Counted from the first letter of the stretch, positions 19,938 through 30,503 are shown. The stretch is DNA of 64,000 nucleotides from Rhizobium sp. Root708 (GCF_001429725.1 NZ_LMHV01000001.1:186001-250000), one strand, 5' to 3'. The notes: a model not told the origin generated them from the letters alone. Program-made: numbers and translations.

Positions 19938-20593
19938 CCGCACTGCTGTTGCGCGACCTGAGGCTCTCCATCCGCGCCGGCGGCGGCGCGCTGGTTGGCG
20001 TCCTCTTCTTCCTGACCGTCGTTGCGGTCATCCCCTTTGGTGTAGGACCCGATCTCGCATTGCTCTCCCGCATCGGCCCGGCGATCGTCTGGATCGGCGC
20101 GTTGCTGGCGGCACTTCTCGGCCTCGACCGCCTGTTTCAGGCCGAACGCGACGATGGCTCGCTTGACCTCATGCTGATGCAGGAAACGCCGCTGGTCCTG
20201 ACGGTGCTGGTGAAGTGCCTGGCGCACTGGATCGCCACCAGCCTGCCGCTCGTCATCGCCTCGCCGCTGCTCGGTCTTTTCATGAACATGAGCGAGAGGG
20301 CGATCGGCACGACGGTGCTGACACTGCTTGTCGGCTCGCCGGCGATTACCTTCATCGGCGCCGTCGGGGCAGCCGTTGCCGTCGCCCTGCCGCGCGGTGG
20401 CTTGCTGGTCTCCATCCTGGTGCTGCCACTGGCCATCCCGGTGCTGATCTTCGGCGTCAGCGCCACCTACGCGGCCGTTGAGGGCCCCTCTCCCTTTCTG
20501 CCGCCGTTTCTGATCCTTATCGCGCTGACACTGTTCTTTGCCGTCATCGGCCCGGCCGCGGCGGCACTGGCACTGCGCAACACGTCGGATTGA
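19934..20593 (+). CDS. ccmB: Haem exporter permease CcmB
   Basis: A 219-residue membrane protein with six hydrophobic segments, starting MTALLLRDLRLSIRAGGG, the typical CcmB N-terminus. The conserved region LALLSRIGPAIVWIGALLAALLGL is rendered in residues about 40-63. It partners with CcmA and CcmC in haem handling for c-type cytochromes. The start overlaps the ccmA stop by 4 bp; the frame is open further upstream inside ccmA but that part is antisense-like artefact. Confidence 0.94.
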   Translation: MTALLLRDLRLSIRAGGGALVGVLFFLTVVAVIPFGVGPDLALLSRIGPAIVWIGALLAALLGLDRLFQAERDDGSLDLMLMQETPLVLTVLVKCLAHWIATSLPLVIASPLLGLFMNMSERAIGTTVLTLLVGSPAITFIGAVGAAVAVALPRGGLLVSILVLPLAIPVLIFGVSATYAAVEGPSPFLPPFLILIALTLFFAVIGPAAAALALRNTSD

Positions 20594-20640
20594 TGGAGCG
20601 CTCGATTGCGGCATAAGGCATATCGGGGTAAGGAAACGGC

Positions 20641-21402
20641 ATGAGCGAAACGAGCCTTGCCATCACGAAATTCAGCGATCTCGCCAACCCGACGCGGTTT
20701 CTGGCGCTGGCCGCACGCATCCTTCCCTGGATGGCCGCCTTCACCGCCCTCTGTTTCATAGTGGGGCTGTATCTCAGCTTCACGACCGAAGGCGACTACC
20801 AGCAGGGCGAGACGGTTCGCATCATGTATATCCACGTCCCAGCGGCCTGGCTGTCGATGATGGGCTATACGATCATGAGCCTCTCAGCGATCGGCACGCT
20901 CGTCTGGCGCCATCCTCTGGCCGACGTCTCGGCCAAGGCTGCAGCCCCGCTCGGCGCCGCCTTCACGCTGATTGCCCTCGTCACCGGCTCGCTCTGGGGC
21001 AAGCCGATGTGGGGTACCTGGTGGGTTTGGGACGCCCGGCTGACGTCGGTCTTCATCCTGTTCCTGATGTACCTCGGGCTTATCGCGCTCAACCGCGCAA
21101 TCGACGAGCCATCCAAGGCCGCACGCGTCAGCGCCGTGCTGATCCTCGTCGGCTTCGTCAATATCCCGATCATCAAGTTCTCGGTCGACTGGTGGAACAC
21201 ATTGCATCAGTCCGCCAGCGTCATACGTCTCGATGGCCCGGCTATCGATCCGGAATTCCTGCGGCCGCTGCTGGTGATGGCGGTGGCTTTCACGGCACTC
21301 TTTTTCACGCTGCACATCATGGCGATGCGCAACGAAATCTGGCGTCGCCGCGTCGCGGCGCAGCGCCGCATGGCAGCGCGCCTCGCGAGCCGCGAGGCAT
21401 AA
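20641..21402 (+). CDS. ccmC: Haem exporter permease/haem-handling protein CcmC
   Basis: A 253-residue six-helix membrane protein of the haem handling protein family. The tryptophan-rich haem-binding motif WGKPMWGTWWVWDARLTS is at about residues 119-136, flanked by the conserved external histidines (HVPAAW near residue 65 and WWNTLHQ near 187). CcmC loads haem on CcmE. It follows ccmB after 47 bp and precedes ccmD by 3 bp. Confidence 0.95.
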   Translation: MSETSLAITKFSDLANPTRFLALAARILPWMAAFTALCFIVGLYLSFTTEGDYQQGETVRIMYIHVPAAWLSMMGYTIMSLSAIGTLVWRHPLADVSAKAAAPLGAAFTLIALVTGSLWGKPMWGTWWVWDARLTSVFILFLMYLGLIALNRAIDEPSKAARVSAVLILVGFVNIPIIKFSVDWWNTLHQSASVIRLDGPAIDPEFLRPLLVMAVAFTALFFTLHIMAMRNEIWRRRVAAQRRMAARLASREA

Positions 21403-21405
21403 CCC

Positions 21406-21573
21406 ATGACACACGCTTTCTATGTTTACGGCTCCTACGGCTTTGCTGCGCTTGTGACAGTAGCGGTTACGATCTGGACCTGGGCCGACGGCCGCGCCCG
21501 CCGCAGGGAGCTCTCAGCCCTTGAGGCTTCCGGAATCCGCCGCCGCTCGGCGCGCGCAAAGGATGGCGAATGA
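21406..21573 (+). CDS. ccmD: Haem exporter protein CcmD
   Basis: A small 55-residue protein: [20 protein letters not shown] opens a single transmembrane helix, followed by the basic cytoplasmic tail [19 protein letters not shown]. CcmD stabilises the CcmABC-CcmE complex. The Tyr-Gly-Ser/Phe N-terminus and the basic tail are typical. It sits 3 bp after ccmC and its stop overlaps the ccmG start (ATGA). Confidence 0.92.
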   Translation: MTHAFYVYGSYGFAALVTVAVTIWTWADGRARRRELSALEASGIRRRSARAKDGE

Positions 21574-22175
21574 GCACCAGCCCTGAAACGAAGGCCGCCA
21601 AACAAGGATTTGGACGCTATGCCGTCGCCTTGATCCCGCTGGTCGTCTTTGCCGGCATTGCGGCCACCGCCGCCAAGATGCTTTACGATCAGGACGTCCA
21701 CGGCAAGGATATCTCGGAAATCCCTTCGGCATTGCTCGGCACGAAGGCACCCGCGCTGAACCTGCCGCGGCTCGAGGGCTCTAACCTGCCGGCACTGACC
21801 GACAGCGCCATCAAGGGCAAGCTCACGCTCGTCAACGTCTTCGCCTCCTGGTGCATCCCCTGCCGCGAAGAACATCCGATCCTGACGGAACTGGCGAAGG
21901 ATAGCCGCCTCAAAGTGGTTGCCATCAACTACAAGGACAAGAACGACAACGCCGTTCGCTTCCTCGGCGAACTCGGCAATCCTTTTTCCGCGATCGGCGT
22001 CGACCCCAAGGGGCAGGCGGCGATCGATTGGGGTGTCTACGGCATCCCGGAAAGCTATCTCGTCGCGCCTGACGGCACGATCCTTTACAAGCGTGTCGGC
22101 CCGTTCGACGACATCAGCCTGAAGGAAGGCCTGTTGCCCGCCATGGCAAAGGCGCTGAGCAAGCCCGCTTCTTGA
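21570..22175 (+). CDS. ccmG: Thiol:disulfide interchange protein CcmG/DsbE (CycY)
   Basis: A 201-residue membrane-anchored periplasmic thioredoxin. One N-terminal helix (about residues 17-37) precedes the thioredoxin domain with the WCIPC active site near residue 91 and the cis-Pro in YGIPESY. It reduces the CxxCH cysteines of apocytochromes before haem ligation. Last gene of the ccmABCDG operon, converging on the DUF2585 gene with no space between stops. Confidence 0.94.
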   Translation: MSTSPETKAAKQGFGRYAVALIPLVVFAGIAATAAKMLYDQDVHGKDISEIPSALLGTKAPALNLPRLEGSNLPALTDSAIKGKLTLVNVFASWCIPCREEHPILTELAKDSRLKVVAINYKDKNDNAVRFLGELGNPFSAIGVDPKGQAAIDWGVYGIPESYLVAPDGTILYKRVGPFDDISLKEGLLPAMAKALSKPAS

Positions 22176-22763
22176 TCAGATCGCGCTTTGCCAGGTCTTG
22201 ACCGCCTCGACGGGCCAGACCAGCATCAAGACGTTGAGCGTCAGGTTGTCGCGGATCAGGTAGCCAGTCAGAAGCTCGAAGAAGATCGCTATCGCCACCG
22301 TCAAAGCCACCGGCGCGCGCGAGGCAACGATGAAGCCGACAACCATGAACACCGTGTCCATCGCTGAATTGATGATGCTGTCGCCGTAATAGTCGAGCGA
22401 GATCGTCGCCGTGCGGTAGCGATCGATGATGATCGGTGAATTCTCCAGCAACTCCCAGCCGGATTCGATGACCACTGCCAACAGCAGGCGTGCGGCAAAC
22501 GGTTTTCCACGCAGGACGAGATGCGCCACGCCGTAGAAGATGAACCCGTGGATGATATGCGACGGCGTGTACCAGTCCGAAAGGTGCTGTGAATTGCCGC
22601 TGGAGTTGACGACGCCTTCCCACAGCTTGACATAGCCGCAGGTGCAGATCGGCGTGCGGCCCATGAGATACTCGGAGACCACCTGCGCCAGCAGAACCAG
22701 CAGACAGGCTGCGAACCAGAATGTCTGATGGCGAACCTTCGTCTGCGTTTCTGCGACTGTCAC
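22176..22763 (-). CDS. DUF2585 (UPF0314) membrane protein
   Basis: A 195-residue protein with about four to five membrane segments and the family stretches [25 protein letters not shown] and [11 protein letters not shown]. Function unknown; found mostly in Rhizobiales. The start is a GTG at 22763 (MTVAETQTK) preceded by GGGAGAGG and overlapping the ispZ stop (GTGA). An ATG at 22856 would give a His-rich extension that overlaps ispZ by 97 bp and is rejected. Confidence 0.88.
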   Translation of the reverse strand: MTVAETQTKVRHQTFWFAACLLVLLAQVVSEYLMGRTPICTCGYVKLWEGVVNSSGNSQHLSDWYTPSHIIHGFIFYGVAHLVLRGKPFAARLLLAVVIESGWELLENSPIIIDRYRTATISLDYYGDSIINSAMDTVFMVVGFIVASRAPVALTVAIAIFFELLTGYLIRDNLTLNVLMLVWPVEAVKTWQSAI

Positions 22764-23404
22764 TTTTCGGCCTCTCCCGCTGGCGTTACCGTGTGCTTCA
22801 TGATGAGCGGCATCTGCGCCATTGTGAAGATGATGGTGATCGGCATCGTTCCCCAAACCTTGAAGGCAACCCAGAAGTCATCGGAGAAATTGCGCCAGAT
22901 GACCTCGTTCAGCACGGCGAGGAAGAGGAAGAAGATGCCCCAACGAACCGTCAGCTTGCGCCATCCCTCGGCGTCGAGCTGGAAGGCCGCATTGAAGACG
23001 TAGCCGAGCAACGACTTGCCGAAAGCCAGCCCGCCGAGCAGCGAAACGCCGAAGAGCGCGTTGACGATGGTCGGCTTCATCTTGATGAAGGTCTCGTTCT
23101 GCAGGTAGATCGACAGCGATCCGAAGATGACGACCACGATCCCCGACACGAAGGGCATGATCGGCAAATGCCCGAGCATGACCTTCGATACAACAAGCGA
23201 GGTTACCGTCGCGGCCATGAAGAGAGCCGTTGCCACGAACAGCGGGCCGCCAAGCTCCAGGAGAACAGGAAACCGCTCGACAAGCCATGCGCCGCGCAGG
23301 TTGGCGAAGAAGAAGATCAGCAGCGGGCCAAGCTCCAGCGCCAGCTTCAGCATCGGGTGATGCCTGTCGGCCGCGCTTGGGGTGATTTCGCTCTCTGTCG
23401 TCAT
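22760..23404 (-). CDS. ispZ: Septation protein A / YciB (IspZ) family
   Basis: A 214-residue inner-membrane protein with five to six hydrophobic segments. It shows the family landmarks [22 protein letters not shown] and the C-terminal [21 protein letters not shown]. YciB proteins affect septum formation and envelope integrity; the molecular activity is not settled. It is coupled to the DUF2585 gene downstream and lies 64 bp after ftsY in a minus-strand operon. Confidence 0.92.
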   Translation of the reverse strand: MTTESEITPSAADRHHPMLKLALELGPLLIFFFANLRGAWLVERFPVLLELGGPLFVATALFMAATVTSLVVSKVMLGHLPIMPFVSGIVVVIFGSLSIYLQNETFIKMKPTIVNALFGVSLLGGLAFGKSLLGYVFNAAFQLDAEGWRKLTVRWGIFFLFLAVLNEVIWRNFSDDFWVAFKVWGTMPITIIFTMAQMPLIMKHTVTPAGEAEK

Positions 23405-23468
23405 TCTATCTCAAATCCGTTGTGGCCACACGAGACGCTTGCCCGTGTTTGTCGGCATATCTGTGGCA

Positions 23469-25055
23469 TTATTGGCCAAGCCCGGCAATGGCGTGCGCGA
23501 AATCCTCGGCTTCGAAAGGCTCGAGATCATCAACACCCTCGCCGACGCCGATGAAATAGACCGGCAGCTTGTGCTTGGCGGAGATCGCCACGAGGATGCC
23601 GCCGCGCGCCGTGCCGTCGAGCTTCGTCATGATCAGCCCGTTGACGCCGGCAACGTTGCGGAAGATTTCGACCTGCGACAGGGCATTCTGGCCAGTCGTC
23701 GCGTCGAGTGTCTGAAGGACTGTATGCGGTGCGTCTGGATCGAGCTTGCCGAGAACACGAACGATCTTCTCGAGCTCTGCCATCAGCTCCGCCTTGTTCT
23801 GCAGGCGGCCGGCGGTATCGATGATCAACACATCGCACTTCTTCGCCTTGGCCTGCTCGAAGGCGTCGTAAGCAAGACCGGCAGCATCCGCGCCGAGCTT
23901 GGTACCGATGAACTCCGATTTGGTGCGATCGGCCCAGATCTTCAGCTGCTCGATCGCAGCGGCGCGGAAGGTATCGCCAGCAGCCACCATCACCTTGAGG
24001 CCGGCGCCCGAGAGCTTCGACGCCAGCTTGCCGATCGTCGTCGTCTTGCCTGTTCCGTTGACGCCGACGACAAGGATCACGTGCGGCTTGTGGCTGAGAT
24101 CGAGCTGCAGCGGCTTGGCGACCGGCTTCAACACCTTGGCAATTTCGTTTGCCATGATGCGGCTGACGTCTTCGCCGGTCACGTCCTTGCCGTAGCGCTC
24201 GGAGGCCAGCGTATCGGTGACGCGCATCGCCGTCTCGACGCCGAGATCCGCCTGGATCAGCAGATCCTCGAGATCCTGCAGCGTCTCGTCGTCGAGCTTG
24301 CGCTTGGTAAAGAGGGCGGCGATCTGGCCGGTGAGCTGCGACGAGGTGCGGGCAAGGCCGGCACGCAACCGCTGAAACCAGGAAAGTTTGGGCGCAGGCA
24401 CCAAAGGCACGGCCTCTGAAACCGCGGGACCGGTGGCAAATCCCTTCGGCAGAGCGGGAGCGGTGGACGCATCACCGGAAACGGCGTCATCTTCCACCGG
24501 AACGGATATCTCGGGCTCAGCGGGAGTCGTATCGCCCACGATCGGTTGCGGTTCCGCGTCCGCTTCAAGCTCGGTAACCGGTGCCTCTTCGACCTCGGCA
24601 GCGGATACCGGCTGCGCAAGGCCTTCCTCTTCCGCCTGTTCACCGATCTCCGGCTGCACAGAAGCCGCAACAGGAACAGTCTCTTCGGGCGCGCTTTCGG
24701 TGGGCGTTTCGACGTCGGCTTCGGCCTCGAGCAGCGAAAGCGGCACAATGCCGATGTCGCTCGCCTGTACCTCCGGCGGCAAGACCTCGGAAACGTCTTC
24801 CTCGACGGGGACCAGCGCTTCCGCTTGCTCGGCAATCTCCTCGATCGGAGCGTCCTCGCCTATGTCGTCGGCCGGCCCACCGGCCGTATCCATCTCTTCC
24901 GCGAGGACCGGGTCGGCCGCAACAGGAAGGTTTTCCTCGCGGGAACGGGGCTCCAGTTCGGCTTCGAGCGCTTTCGTCTCAACCGCCTCCGGCGCCTGCT
25001 CTTCCTCAGGCTTCGGGCCGAAGGTGAAGACCTTTTTGATGAAATTGAACGCCAT
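23469..25055 (-). CDS. ftsY: Signal recognition particle receptor FtsY
   Basis: A 528-residue SRP GTPase. Residues 1 to about 220 are a long, very acidic Glu/Ala/Pro/Val-rich A domain that helps membrane and translocon association. The NG domain follows, with GVNGTGKTTT (G1), DTAGRLQNK (G3) and TKLDGTARGG (G4). It receives ribosome-nascent chain complexes from Ffh, encoded elsewhere in this window (30720-32297). It is encoded 15 bp after mtaB. Confidence 0.96.
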   Translation of the reverse strand: MAFNFIKKVFTFGPKPEEEQAPEAVETKALEAELEPRSREENLPVAADPVLAEEMDTAGGPADDIGEDAPIEEIAEQAEALVPVEEDVSEVLPPEVQASDIGIVPLSLLEAEADVETPTESAPEETVPVAASVQPEIGEQAEEEGLAQPVSAAEVEEAPVTELEADAEPQPIVGDTTPAEPEISVPVEDDAVSGDASTAPALPKGFATGPAVSEAVPLVPAPKLSWFQRLRAGLARTSSQLTGQIAALFTKRKLDDETLQDLEDLLIQADLGVETAMRVTDTLASERYGKDVTGEDVSRIMANEIAKVLKPVAKPLQLDLSHKPHVILVVGVNGTGKTTTIGKLASKLSGAGLKVMVAAGDTFRAAAIEQLKIWADRTKSEFIGTKLGADAAGLAYDAFEQAKAKKCDVLIIDTAGRLQNKAELMAELEKIVRVLGKLDPDAPHTVLQTLDATTGQNALSQVEIFRNVAGVNGLIMTKLDGTARGGILVAISAKHKLPVYFIGVGEGVDDLEPFEAEDFAHAIAGLGQ

Positions 25056-25070
25056 GAGGATTCCGTAAAC

Positions 25071-26345
25071 TCAGGCCGCGTCGGCGGCCGTCAATTGCAT
25101 GTCGAGGTGTTTGCCGTTGTGCCCGGTGATGGCAGCCTGCACGAAGCTTCGGGGCGCCAGTCCCGCCGCTGCGACAAGCGTGAAGTTTTCCGTATGCGCC
25201 AAACCGTTGTTTTCCACCAGCAGCCATTGCTGCGTTCCGACCATTCCGTCGAGATGGGACTGATGCAGGCGATGTCCAGTAGCGCGAAGCCGCGCTGCCC
25301 GCTCCTTGACCAGCGCGCGATCGAGCTGCGGCATCCGCGCGGCGGGCGTCCCCTGCCGTGGGCTATACGGGAACACGTGAAGATGGGCGATACCGGCCTC
25401 TTCCGCCAGCCGCGCGGCATTGGCGAACATCTCTTCGCTCTCGGTCGGGAACCCGGCGATCATATCGGCCCCGAAGCTCATCTCCGGCCGCAGATGGCGC
25501 ACGTCGTTGACGAAGGCCAAGGCGTCCGCGCTCGAATGGCGACGCTTCATCCGCTTCAGGATCATGTCGTCGCCATGCTGCAGCGAAAGGTGGAGATGCG
25601 GCATGAACCGCGCTTCCTCGGCGATCAGGTCCAGCAGGTGCTTGTCCGCCTCGATGCTGTCGATCGATGAAAGCCGCAAGCGGCGAATATCAGGCACCTG
25701 CTTCAGAAGCGTCTTCGCAAGCAGCCCGAGCGTCGGTTCGCCGGGCAGGTCGGCGCCGTAGCTGGTGGCATCGACCCCGGTCAGAACGATTTCCCGATAC
25801 CCGCTTTCGACGAGCTTACGCGCCTGATCGACAACCGCCCCCATTGGCACGGAACGCGAATTGCCGCGACCATAGGGGATGATGCAGAAGGTGCAGCGAT
25901 GGTCGCAGCCGTTCTGGACCTGGATGAAAGCGCGCACGTGACCATCGATGTGCTTGACCATCTGCGGCGCGGTCTGGCGCACGCTCATGATGTCGTTGAC
26001 GCGCAACTTCTCTTCGGCCGAAACGCCAAAATCCGGCAGGGCGCGATAGGAGGCGCTCTTCAGTTTCTCTTCGTTGCCAAGGACGGCATCGACCTCTGCC
26101 ATCTCGGCGAAGGTTTCCTTCTCCGTCTGGGCAGCGCAGCCGGTGACGATGATGCGGGCATGCGGGTTGTCACGCCGCGCACGACGGATCGCCTGGCGAG
26201 CCTGACGGACAGCCTCGCCGGTGACGGCGCAGGTATTGACGAGGATGGCATTGTTGAGCCCGGCCTTTTCGGCCTCCGCCCGCATCACTTCGGATTCGTA
26301 GGTATTGAGACGACAGCCGAAGGTGATGACTTCGACGCCGCTCAC
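25071..26345 (-). CDS. mtaB: tRNA t6A37 methylthiotransferase MtaB
   Basis: A 424-residue radical-SAM methylthiotransferase converting t6A to ms2t6A at position 37 of tRNAs reading ANN codons. The N-terminal UPF0004 domain begins [15 protein letters not shown], the radical-SAM cluster motif is [15 protein letters not shown] and a TRAM-like C-terminal domain follows. The GTG at 26345 (MSGVEVITF) overlaps the dapF stop (GTGA) and is chosen over an ATG at 26420 inside dapF. Confidence 0.94.
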   Translation of the reverse strand: MSGVEVITFGCRLNTYESEVMRAEAEKAGLNNAILVNTCAVTGEAVRQARQAIRRARRDNPHARIIVTGCAAQTEKETFAEMAEVDAVLGNEEKLKSASYRALPDFGVSAEEKLRVNDIMSVRQTAPQMVKHIDGHVRAFIQVQNGCDHRCTFCIIPYGRGNSRSVPMGAVVDQARKLVESGYREIVLTGVDATSYGADLPGEPTLGLLAKTLLKQVPDIRRLRLSSIDSIEADKHLLDLIAEEARFMPHLHLSLQHGDDMILKRMKRRHSSADALAFVNDVRHLRPEMSFGADMIAGFPTESEEMFANAARLAEEAGIAHLHVFPYSPRQGTPAARMPQLDRALVKERAARLRATGHRLHQSHLDGMVGTQQWLLVENNGLAHTENFTLVAAAGLAPRSFVQAAITGHNGKHLDMQLTAADAA

Positions 26346-27247
26346 CGCGCTTCCGCTCCAGGCGCCGCATCGCGCGACCACGAACCCGTGGCCGGATCGA
26401 GCGTGCCGGACCATTCCCATTCAGCGGGGCCGGTCATGATGACGTGGCCATCGCTTTCGCGCCATTCAATGTTGAGTATGCCCTGATTTGGGCTGCTTGC
26501 GACCTTCACCGCGACGTCGCGTCCGGTTCGTCCGGTGCGAACAGCGGAAACAGCCGTCGCACAGGCGGCAGAACCGCAGGCAAGCGTGAGCCCCGCGCCC
26601 CGTTCCCAGGTTCGCGTCGTGATCGAACTCGGAGAGGTCACCTGCGCCAGCGTGATATTGGCGCGCTCGGGGAACATCGGATGGTTTTCAAGCAGCGGTC
26701 CAAAACGGCCGAGATCGAACGACATCGGATCGCGGTCGATCCAGAAGATCGCATGCGGATTGCCCATCGACGCGACGGAGGGCGAATGCAGCACCGGATT
26801 GTCGATCGGTCCGATCTGCAGCTCGATGCGGCTGGTATCATGGAATTCTTCGACAAGCGGAATCTTGTCCCACTCGAAGACCGGCTTGCCCATGTCGACC
26901 GAGATCGTCCCATCCTCGTGCTCGACGGCATTGAGGATACCCGCCACCGTCTGGAAGGTGAAAACCTTCTTGCCGGTTTCCGACGCAAGCGCCTGCACGA
27001 CGCATCGCGTGCCATTGCCGCAGGCCTGCGCCTTCGAGCCGTCGGAATTGACGATATCGATCCAGGCATCGGTACCCGCTGCCTTCGGATCGTGGATCGC
27101 CATAATCTGGTCGAACTGCGTGTCCGGGGCGGCATTCAAAGCGATGGCTGCGGCCGGCGTCACCCTGTCGGCGCGGCCACGCATGTCAACGACCAGGATC
27201 TTGTTCCCAAGCCCGTTCATCTTCGCGAATTCGACCGTTGCGCTCAT
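26342..27247 (-). CDS. dapF: Diaminopimelate epimerase
   Basis: A 301-residue PLP-independent epimerase that turns LL-DAP into meso-DAP for lysine and peptidoglycan synthesis. Both catalytic cysteines are present: ACGNGTRC (about residues 76-83) and [10 protein letters not shown] (about 225). The N-terminus [15 protein letters not shown] is diagnostic. It is first in the dapF-mtaB-ftsY-ispZ-DUF2585 run. Confidence 0.96.
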   Translation of the reverse strand: MSATVEFAKMNGLGNKILVVDMRGRADRVTPAAAIALNAAPDTQFDQIMAIHDPKAAGTDAWIDIVNSDGSKAQACGNGTRCVVQALASETGKKVFTFQTVAGILNAVEHEDGTISVDMGKPVFEWDKIPLVEEFHDTSRIELQIGPIDNPVLHSPSVASMGNPHAIFWIDRDPMSFDLGRFGPLLENHPMFPERANITLAQVTSPSSITTRTWERGAGLTLACGSAACATAVSAVRTGRTGRDVAVKVASSPNQGILNIEWRESDGHVIMTGPAEWEWSGTLDPATGSWSRDAAPGAEAR

Positions 27248-27451
27248 AGTGTCATGTCCGTCTCTGTTTGGGCTGTATATGGCGGAAATGCCGAGGAATT
27301 ACCAGTGGCTTGACGGACCGGGACGCAGCGACACATTCATGGGAAGCCGTACCGACTTCATATTTAAGAATGACCGCATGTATCTAGCGCTTTTCGCCGC
27401 TTCGAGGCATTCTTGCTCTCGGATGCGTGCTTTTGGCAGGGAGGATCGCCG

Positions 27452-29410
27452 ATGCGCTGCTTCACGGTACTTGGGCCCTCGCAGACGGGAAAAACGACAC
27501 TCGTCGCAAAGCTGGCCTCGCTCGAGGGAACGCCCAGAAAGTCAGCCTCTCCATATGGATCAAGCCTGACGGAATTCGATTTCAAGGACGAAGCATGGTG
27601 TGCAATCGACACCCCCGGAGCGAACGAGGCGCTGGCCCTCGCCCAGGATGCCCTGCTCGCCAGCGATGCCTGTATCCTCTGCATTTCACCGACACCTGAC
27701 GATGCCGTACTCGCCGCGCCCTATCTGCGCGCCATCGAGGCCTCGGGCACACCTTGCCTGATCTTCATCAACAGGATGGACGAACCGCGCGGGCGATTGC
27801 GCGACGTCATTGCCGCCCTCCAGACCTACTCCAACCATCCCCTCGTGCTGCGACAGGTCCCGATCCGCGAGGGCGATACGATCGTCGGCAGCTGCGACCT
27901 GATTTCCGAGCGCGCCTGGCGCTACCGTGAGGGCCAACCCTCGGCGCTGATCGAACTTCCCAAGGATACTCTCGAGCGCGAACACGAAGCGCGAGCAGAG
28001 ATGCTCGAGCAGCTTTCCGAATTCGATGACTGGCTGCTTGAGGAGCTGATCGAAGATCGCGAACCGGCTAGCGACACGATCTTCGCGATCTCCTCGCGTA
28101 TTCTGAAGGAGAACCGGGTTATCCCGGTGCTGTTCGGCACCGCCTCGCACAGCAATGGCATCATGCGTCTGATGAAAGCTCTTCGCCACGAAGCGCCACC
28201 GGCGACAGCACTGCGGGCAAGGCTTGCCGCAGGTTCCGGCGCGGCCGAGGCGGGACTTTCCGCCGTGACGTTCCATGCCTACCACAAGGCCAATGTCGGC
28301 AAGACGATTTTGATGCGGGCGCTTGTCGATGGCCTGAAGCAGGGCGGTTCGCTCGGCGGCGCCACGCTTGGTCCATTGCAGGAGGCTGGCAGCGGCAAGC
28401 CGATGACCGGCGCGGTCAAGGCGGGCGACGTCTTCGTCGCATTGAAATCTGACCACTTGCCGGCACCTGCCCTGCTAACGCAGCAAGGTAGCGTCGAACC
28501 ACCCGACTGGACGACGCCACCGACGCCGATGCTGGAAAGAATTCTCGTTCCCGGCAACGAGCGCGACGAGACGAAATTGTCTGCGACCCTGGCAAAACTC
28601 GTAGAAACCGATCGCGGTCTGAAAGTGATGCAGGAGGAAGGCACTGGCGCTGCCCTGATCTGCGCTCAGGGCCCGGTCCATCTCCGCGATCTCCGAAAGA
28701 CACTCTCCGAGGTCTTCCGGGTCGAAGTCTCGGATCGTGCGCCGAACCCGATCTATCGCGAGACCATCTCGAAGACGTCGGACGTGCATTACCGCCACCG
28801 AAAGCAGACGGGTGGTGCGGGGCAATTCGCGGACGTGCAGCTCAGCGTGCGGCCGAACGAGCGCGGCCAGGGTTTCACCTTTAGCGAACACGTCAAGGGA
28901 GGCACCGTGCCGCGAAACTACATACCGGCGGTCGAGGCCGGCGCGCGCGAAGCCATGGAGAAGGGACCTCTTGGTTTCCAGGTGGTCGACGTCGACGTGA
29001 CATTGACCGACGGCCAGTACCACTCGGTCGACAGTTCCGATTTCGCCTTCCGTGCTGCCGGCAAGATGGGCGTCAAACAGGCGCTGTCACAGGCATCCGC
29101 CGTGCTCATGCAGCCTGTCGTACGGGTCGACATCCATATTCCCTCGGTCTACTCCGGAGGCATGGTGACGCTCGTTTCCTCGCTCAAGGGACAGGTCCTC
29201 GGCTTCGACCGGGACGAACATGCCAAGGGCTGGGACATATTCCGAGCGCTGGTGCCGGGCGGTATCCTGGAAGAGCTGGCACGATCGCTGAAATCCGCAA
29301 CACAGGGCATCGGCCACTTCTCAAAGACCTTCGATCATTTCGAGGAGCTTTACGGCAAGGAAGCGGACACCATCGTCAATACGCACGGCTCGGGAGCTCA
29401 GCCACACTGA
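27452..29410 (+). CDS. Elongation factor G-like protein with degenerate GTPase domain
   Basis: A 652-residue relative of EF-G (EF-G2-like group) and clearly not the housekeeping copy. The P-loop GPSQTGKTT (residues 8-16) and DTPG (53-56) remain, but only 45 residues separate them, against about 70 in EF-G, so the switch I/G2 region with its essential Thr is gone; the PGH histidine is replaced (PGANE) and NKxD reads NRMD. Domains II-V are well kept, including the domain IV start RKQTGGAGQFADVQ and the domain V end. It may bind ribosomes without normal GTP hydrolysis. No paralogue context. Start chosen at ATG 27452; a TTG at 27413 is also in frame. Confidence 0.88.
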   Translation: MRCFTVLGPSQTGKTTLVAKLASLEGTPRKSASPYGSSLTEFDFKDEAWCAIDTPGANEALALAQDALLASDACILCISPTPDDAVLAAPYLRAIEASGTPCLIFINRMDEPRGRLRDVIAALQTYSNHPLVLRQVPIREGDTIVGSCDLISERAWRYREGQPSALIELPKDTLEREHEARAEMLEQLSEFDDWLLEELIEDREPASDTIFAISSRILKENRVIPVLFGTASHSNGIMRLMKALRHEAPPATALRARLAAGSGAAEAGLSAVTFHAYHKANVGKTILMRALVDGLKQGGSLGGATLGPLQEAGSGKPMTGAVKAGDVFVALKSDHLPAPALLTQQGSVEPPDWTTPPTPMLERILVPGNERDETKLSATLAKLVETDRGLKVMQEEGTGAALICAQGPVHLRDLRKTLSEVFRVEVSDRAPNPIYRETISKTSDVHYRHRKQTGGAGQFADVQLSVRPNERGQGFTFSEHVKGGTVPRNYIPAVEAGAREAMEKGPLGFQVVDVDVTLTDGQYHSVDSSDFAFRAAGKMGVKQALSQASAVLMQPVVRVDIHIPSVYSGGMVTLVSSLKGQVLGFDRDEHAKGWDIFRALVPGGILEELARSLKSATQGIGHFSKTFDHFEELYGKEADTIVNTHGSGAQPH

Positions 29411-30415
29411 TCATGTCCGCGGCACATCGAAGACCTCGCCTGCCCTTAGCGGCCGGAACCGCGCAGCCAAGATGTCGTGATCGGCCATTGCCTTATTCAG
29501 TGCCTTGACCGGGGCATCGATCGCCTCGTCCGTCAACTGGAACGTAGCGAAGTGGTGCCCGGCGACATAGGCGGCATTCGCGAGTTGCATGCCGCGCACC
29601 GCCTCGTCGGGGTTCTGGTGCTGGCCCTTCATGAACCAGCGCGGCTCATAGGCGCCGAACGGCAGAATGGCGAGGCGAAAGCCATCATGCTTTTGCTGGG
29701 CAGCCTTGTAATTGACGCCGCCGTGAAAGCCGGTATCGCCGACGTGATAGATTTTACCGGCGGGTGTCGCCAAGACGAACGCTGCCCAAAGCGCCATGCG
29801 ACGATCCCCGGTGCCGCGCGCCGACCAGTGGTGCACCGGCTCCGCGTAGATATCGATGCCCGCAAGCGAGATGCGCTCGCCCCAGTCCATCGCCGTCACC
29901 TGCATCGTGGGCGCGGCGCGGCGAATGATCGTATCGTTGCCAAGCGGTGTAACGACATGCGGGCGATGTTTGGCCTGCAGACGGCGAAGCGTCGCGACGT
30001 CAAGGTGATCGTAATGGTTATGCGAAACGAGCACGAGATCGATCGGCGGCAGGTCCTCGAACGCGATGCCGGGCGCAACGACGCGTTTCGGTCCGGCGAA
30101 GGCGAAGGGGCTGGCTCGATCGGACCAGACGGGATCCGTCAGGATGTTCAACCCCGCAACCTGCACCAGCATGGTCGCATGGCCGACCATCGTTACCCTG
30201 ATATCCTCGCCATCCACGCGCAGATCCGGTTTGGCTGGCTGGAATTGGCTCGGAACCGACTTCGGCCAGCGATCGCGACCGCCGCCGAACTGCCATCGCA
30301 TCAGATCTCTGAAGCCGAGTGGCTCGATACCATCAGGATTGAAGAAATGCGCGCCGTCGAAGTGATCGGAGACCGGACCCTGATAGTAGGGATTGCGTCG
30401 TTTGGCCGTGGGCAT
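29411..30415 (-). CDS. MBL-fold metallo-hydrolase, NAPE-PLD/UlaG-like
   Basis: A 334-residue metallo-beta-lactamase-fold hydrolase. The metal-binding HNHYDHLD motif is near residue 135, VGDTGFHGG near 225 and the further metal ligand region GHHFATFQLT near 290. The N-terminus (NPYYQGPVSDHFDGAHFFNP) is typical of the group related to N-acyl-phosphatidylethanolamine phospholipase D and bacterial lipid or phosphodiester hydrolases. Substrate unknown. Its stop directly abuts the stop of the convergent EF-G-like gene. Confidence 0.9.
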   Translation of the reverse strand: MPTAKRRNPYYQGPVSDHFDGAHFFNPDGIEPLGFRDLMRWQFGGGRDRWPKSVPSQFQPAKPDLRVDGEDIRVTMVGHATMLVQVAGLNILTDPVWSDRASPFAFAGPKRVVAPGIAFEDLPPIDLVLVSHNHYDHLDVATLRRLQAKHRPHVVTPLGNDTIIRRAAPTMQVTAMDWGERISLAGIDIYAEPVHHWSARGTGDRRMALWAAFVLATPAGKIYHVGDTGFHGGVNYKAAQQKHDGFRLAILPFGAYEPRWFMKGQHQNPDEAVRGMQLANAAYVAGHHFATFQLTDEAIDAPVKALNKAMADHDILAARFRPLRAGEVFDVPRT

Positions 30416-30503
30416 GCAAGAGCGTTTCCGTTGAAGGGAAAGCTGATCTGGGATCGAGTGTGTGCTTTTGAAAGGCCGAAGCGCCGTCTTTTCTCGGCTT
30501 TGC

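Noticed and set aside
22760..22856. His-rich N-terminal extension of the DUF2585 protein
   Set aside because: It lies wholly within ispZ in another frame; the GTG with GGGAGAGG at the ispZ stop gives the normal family start.
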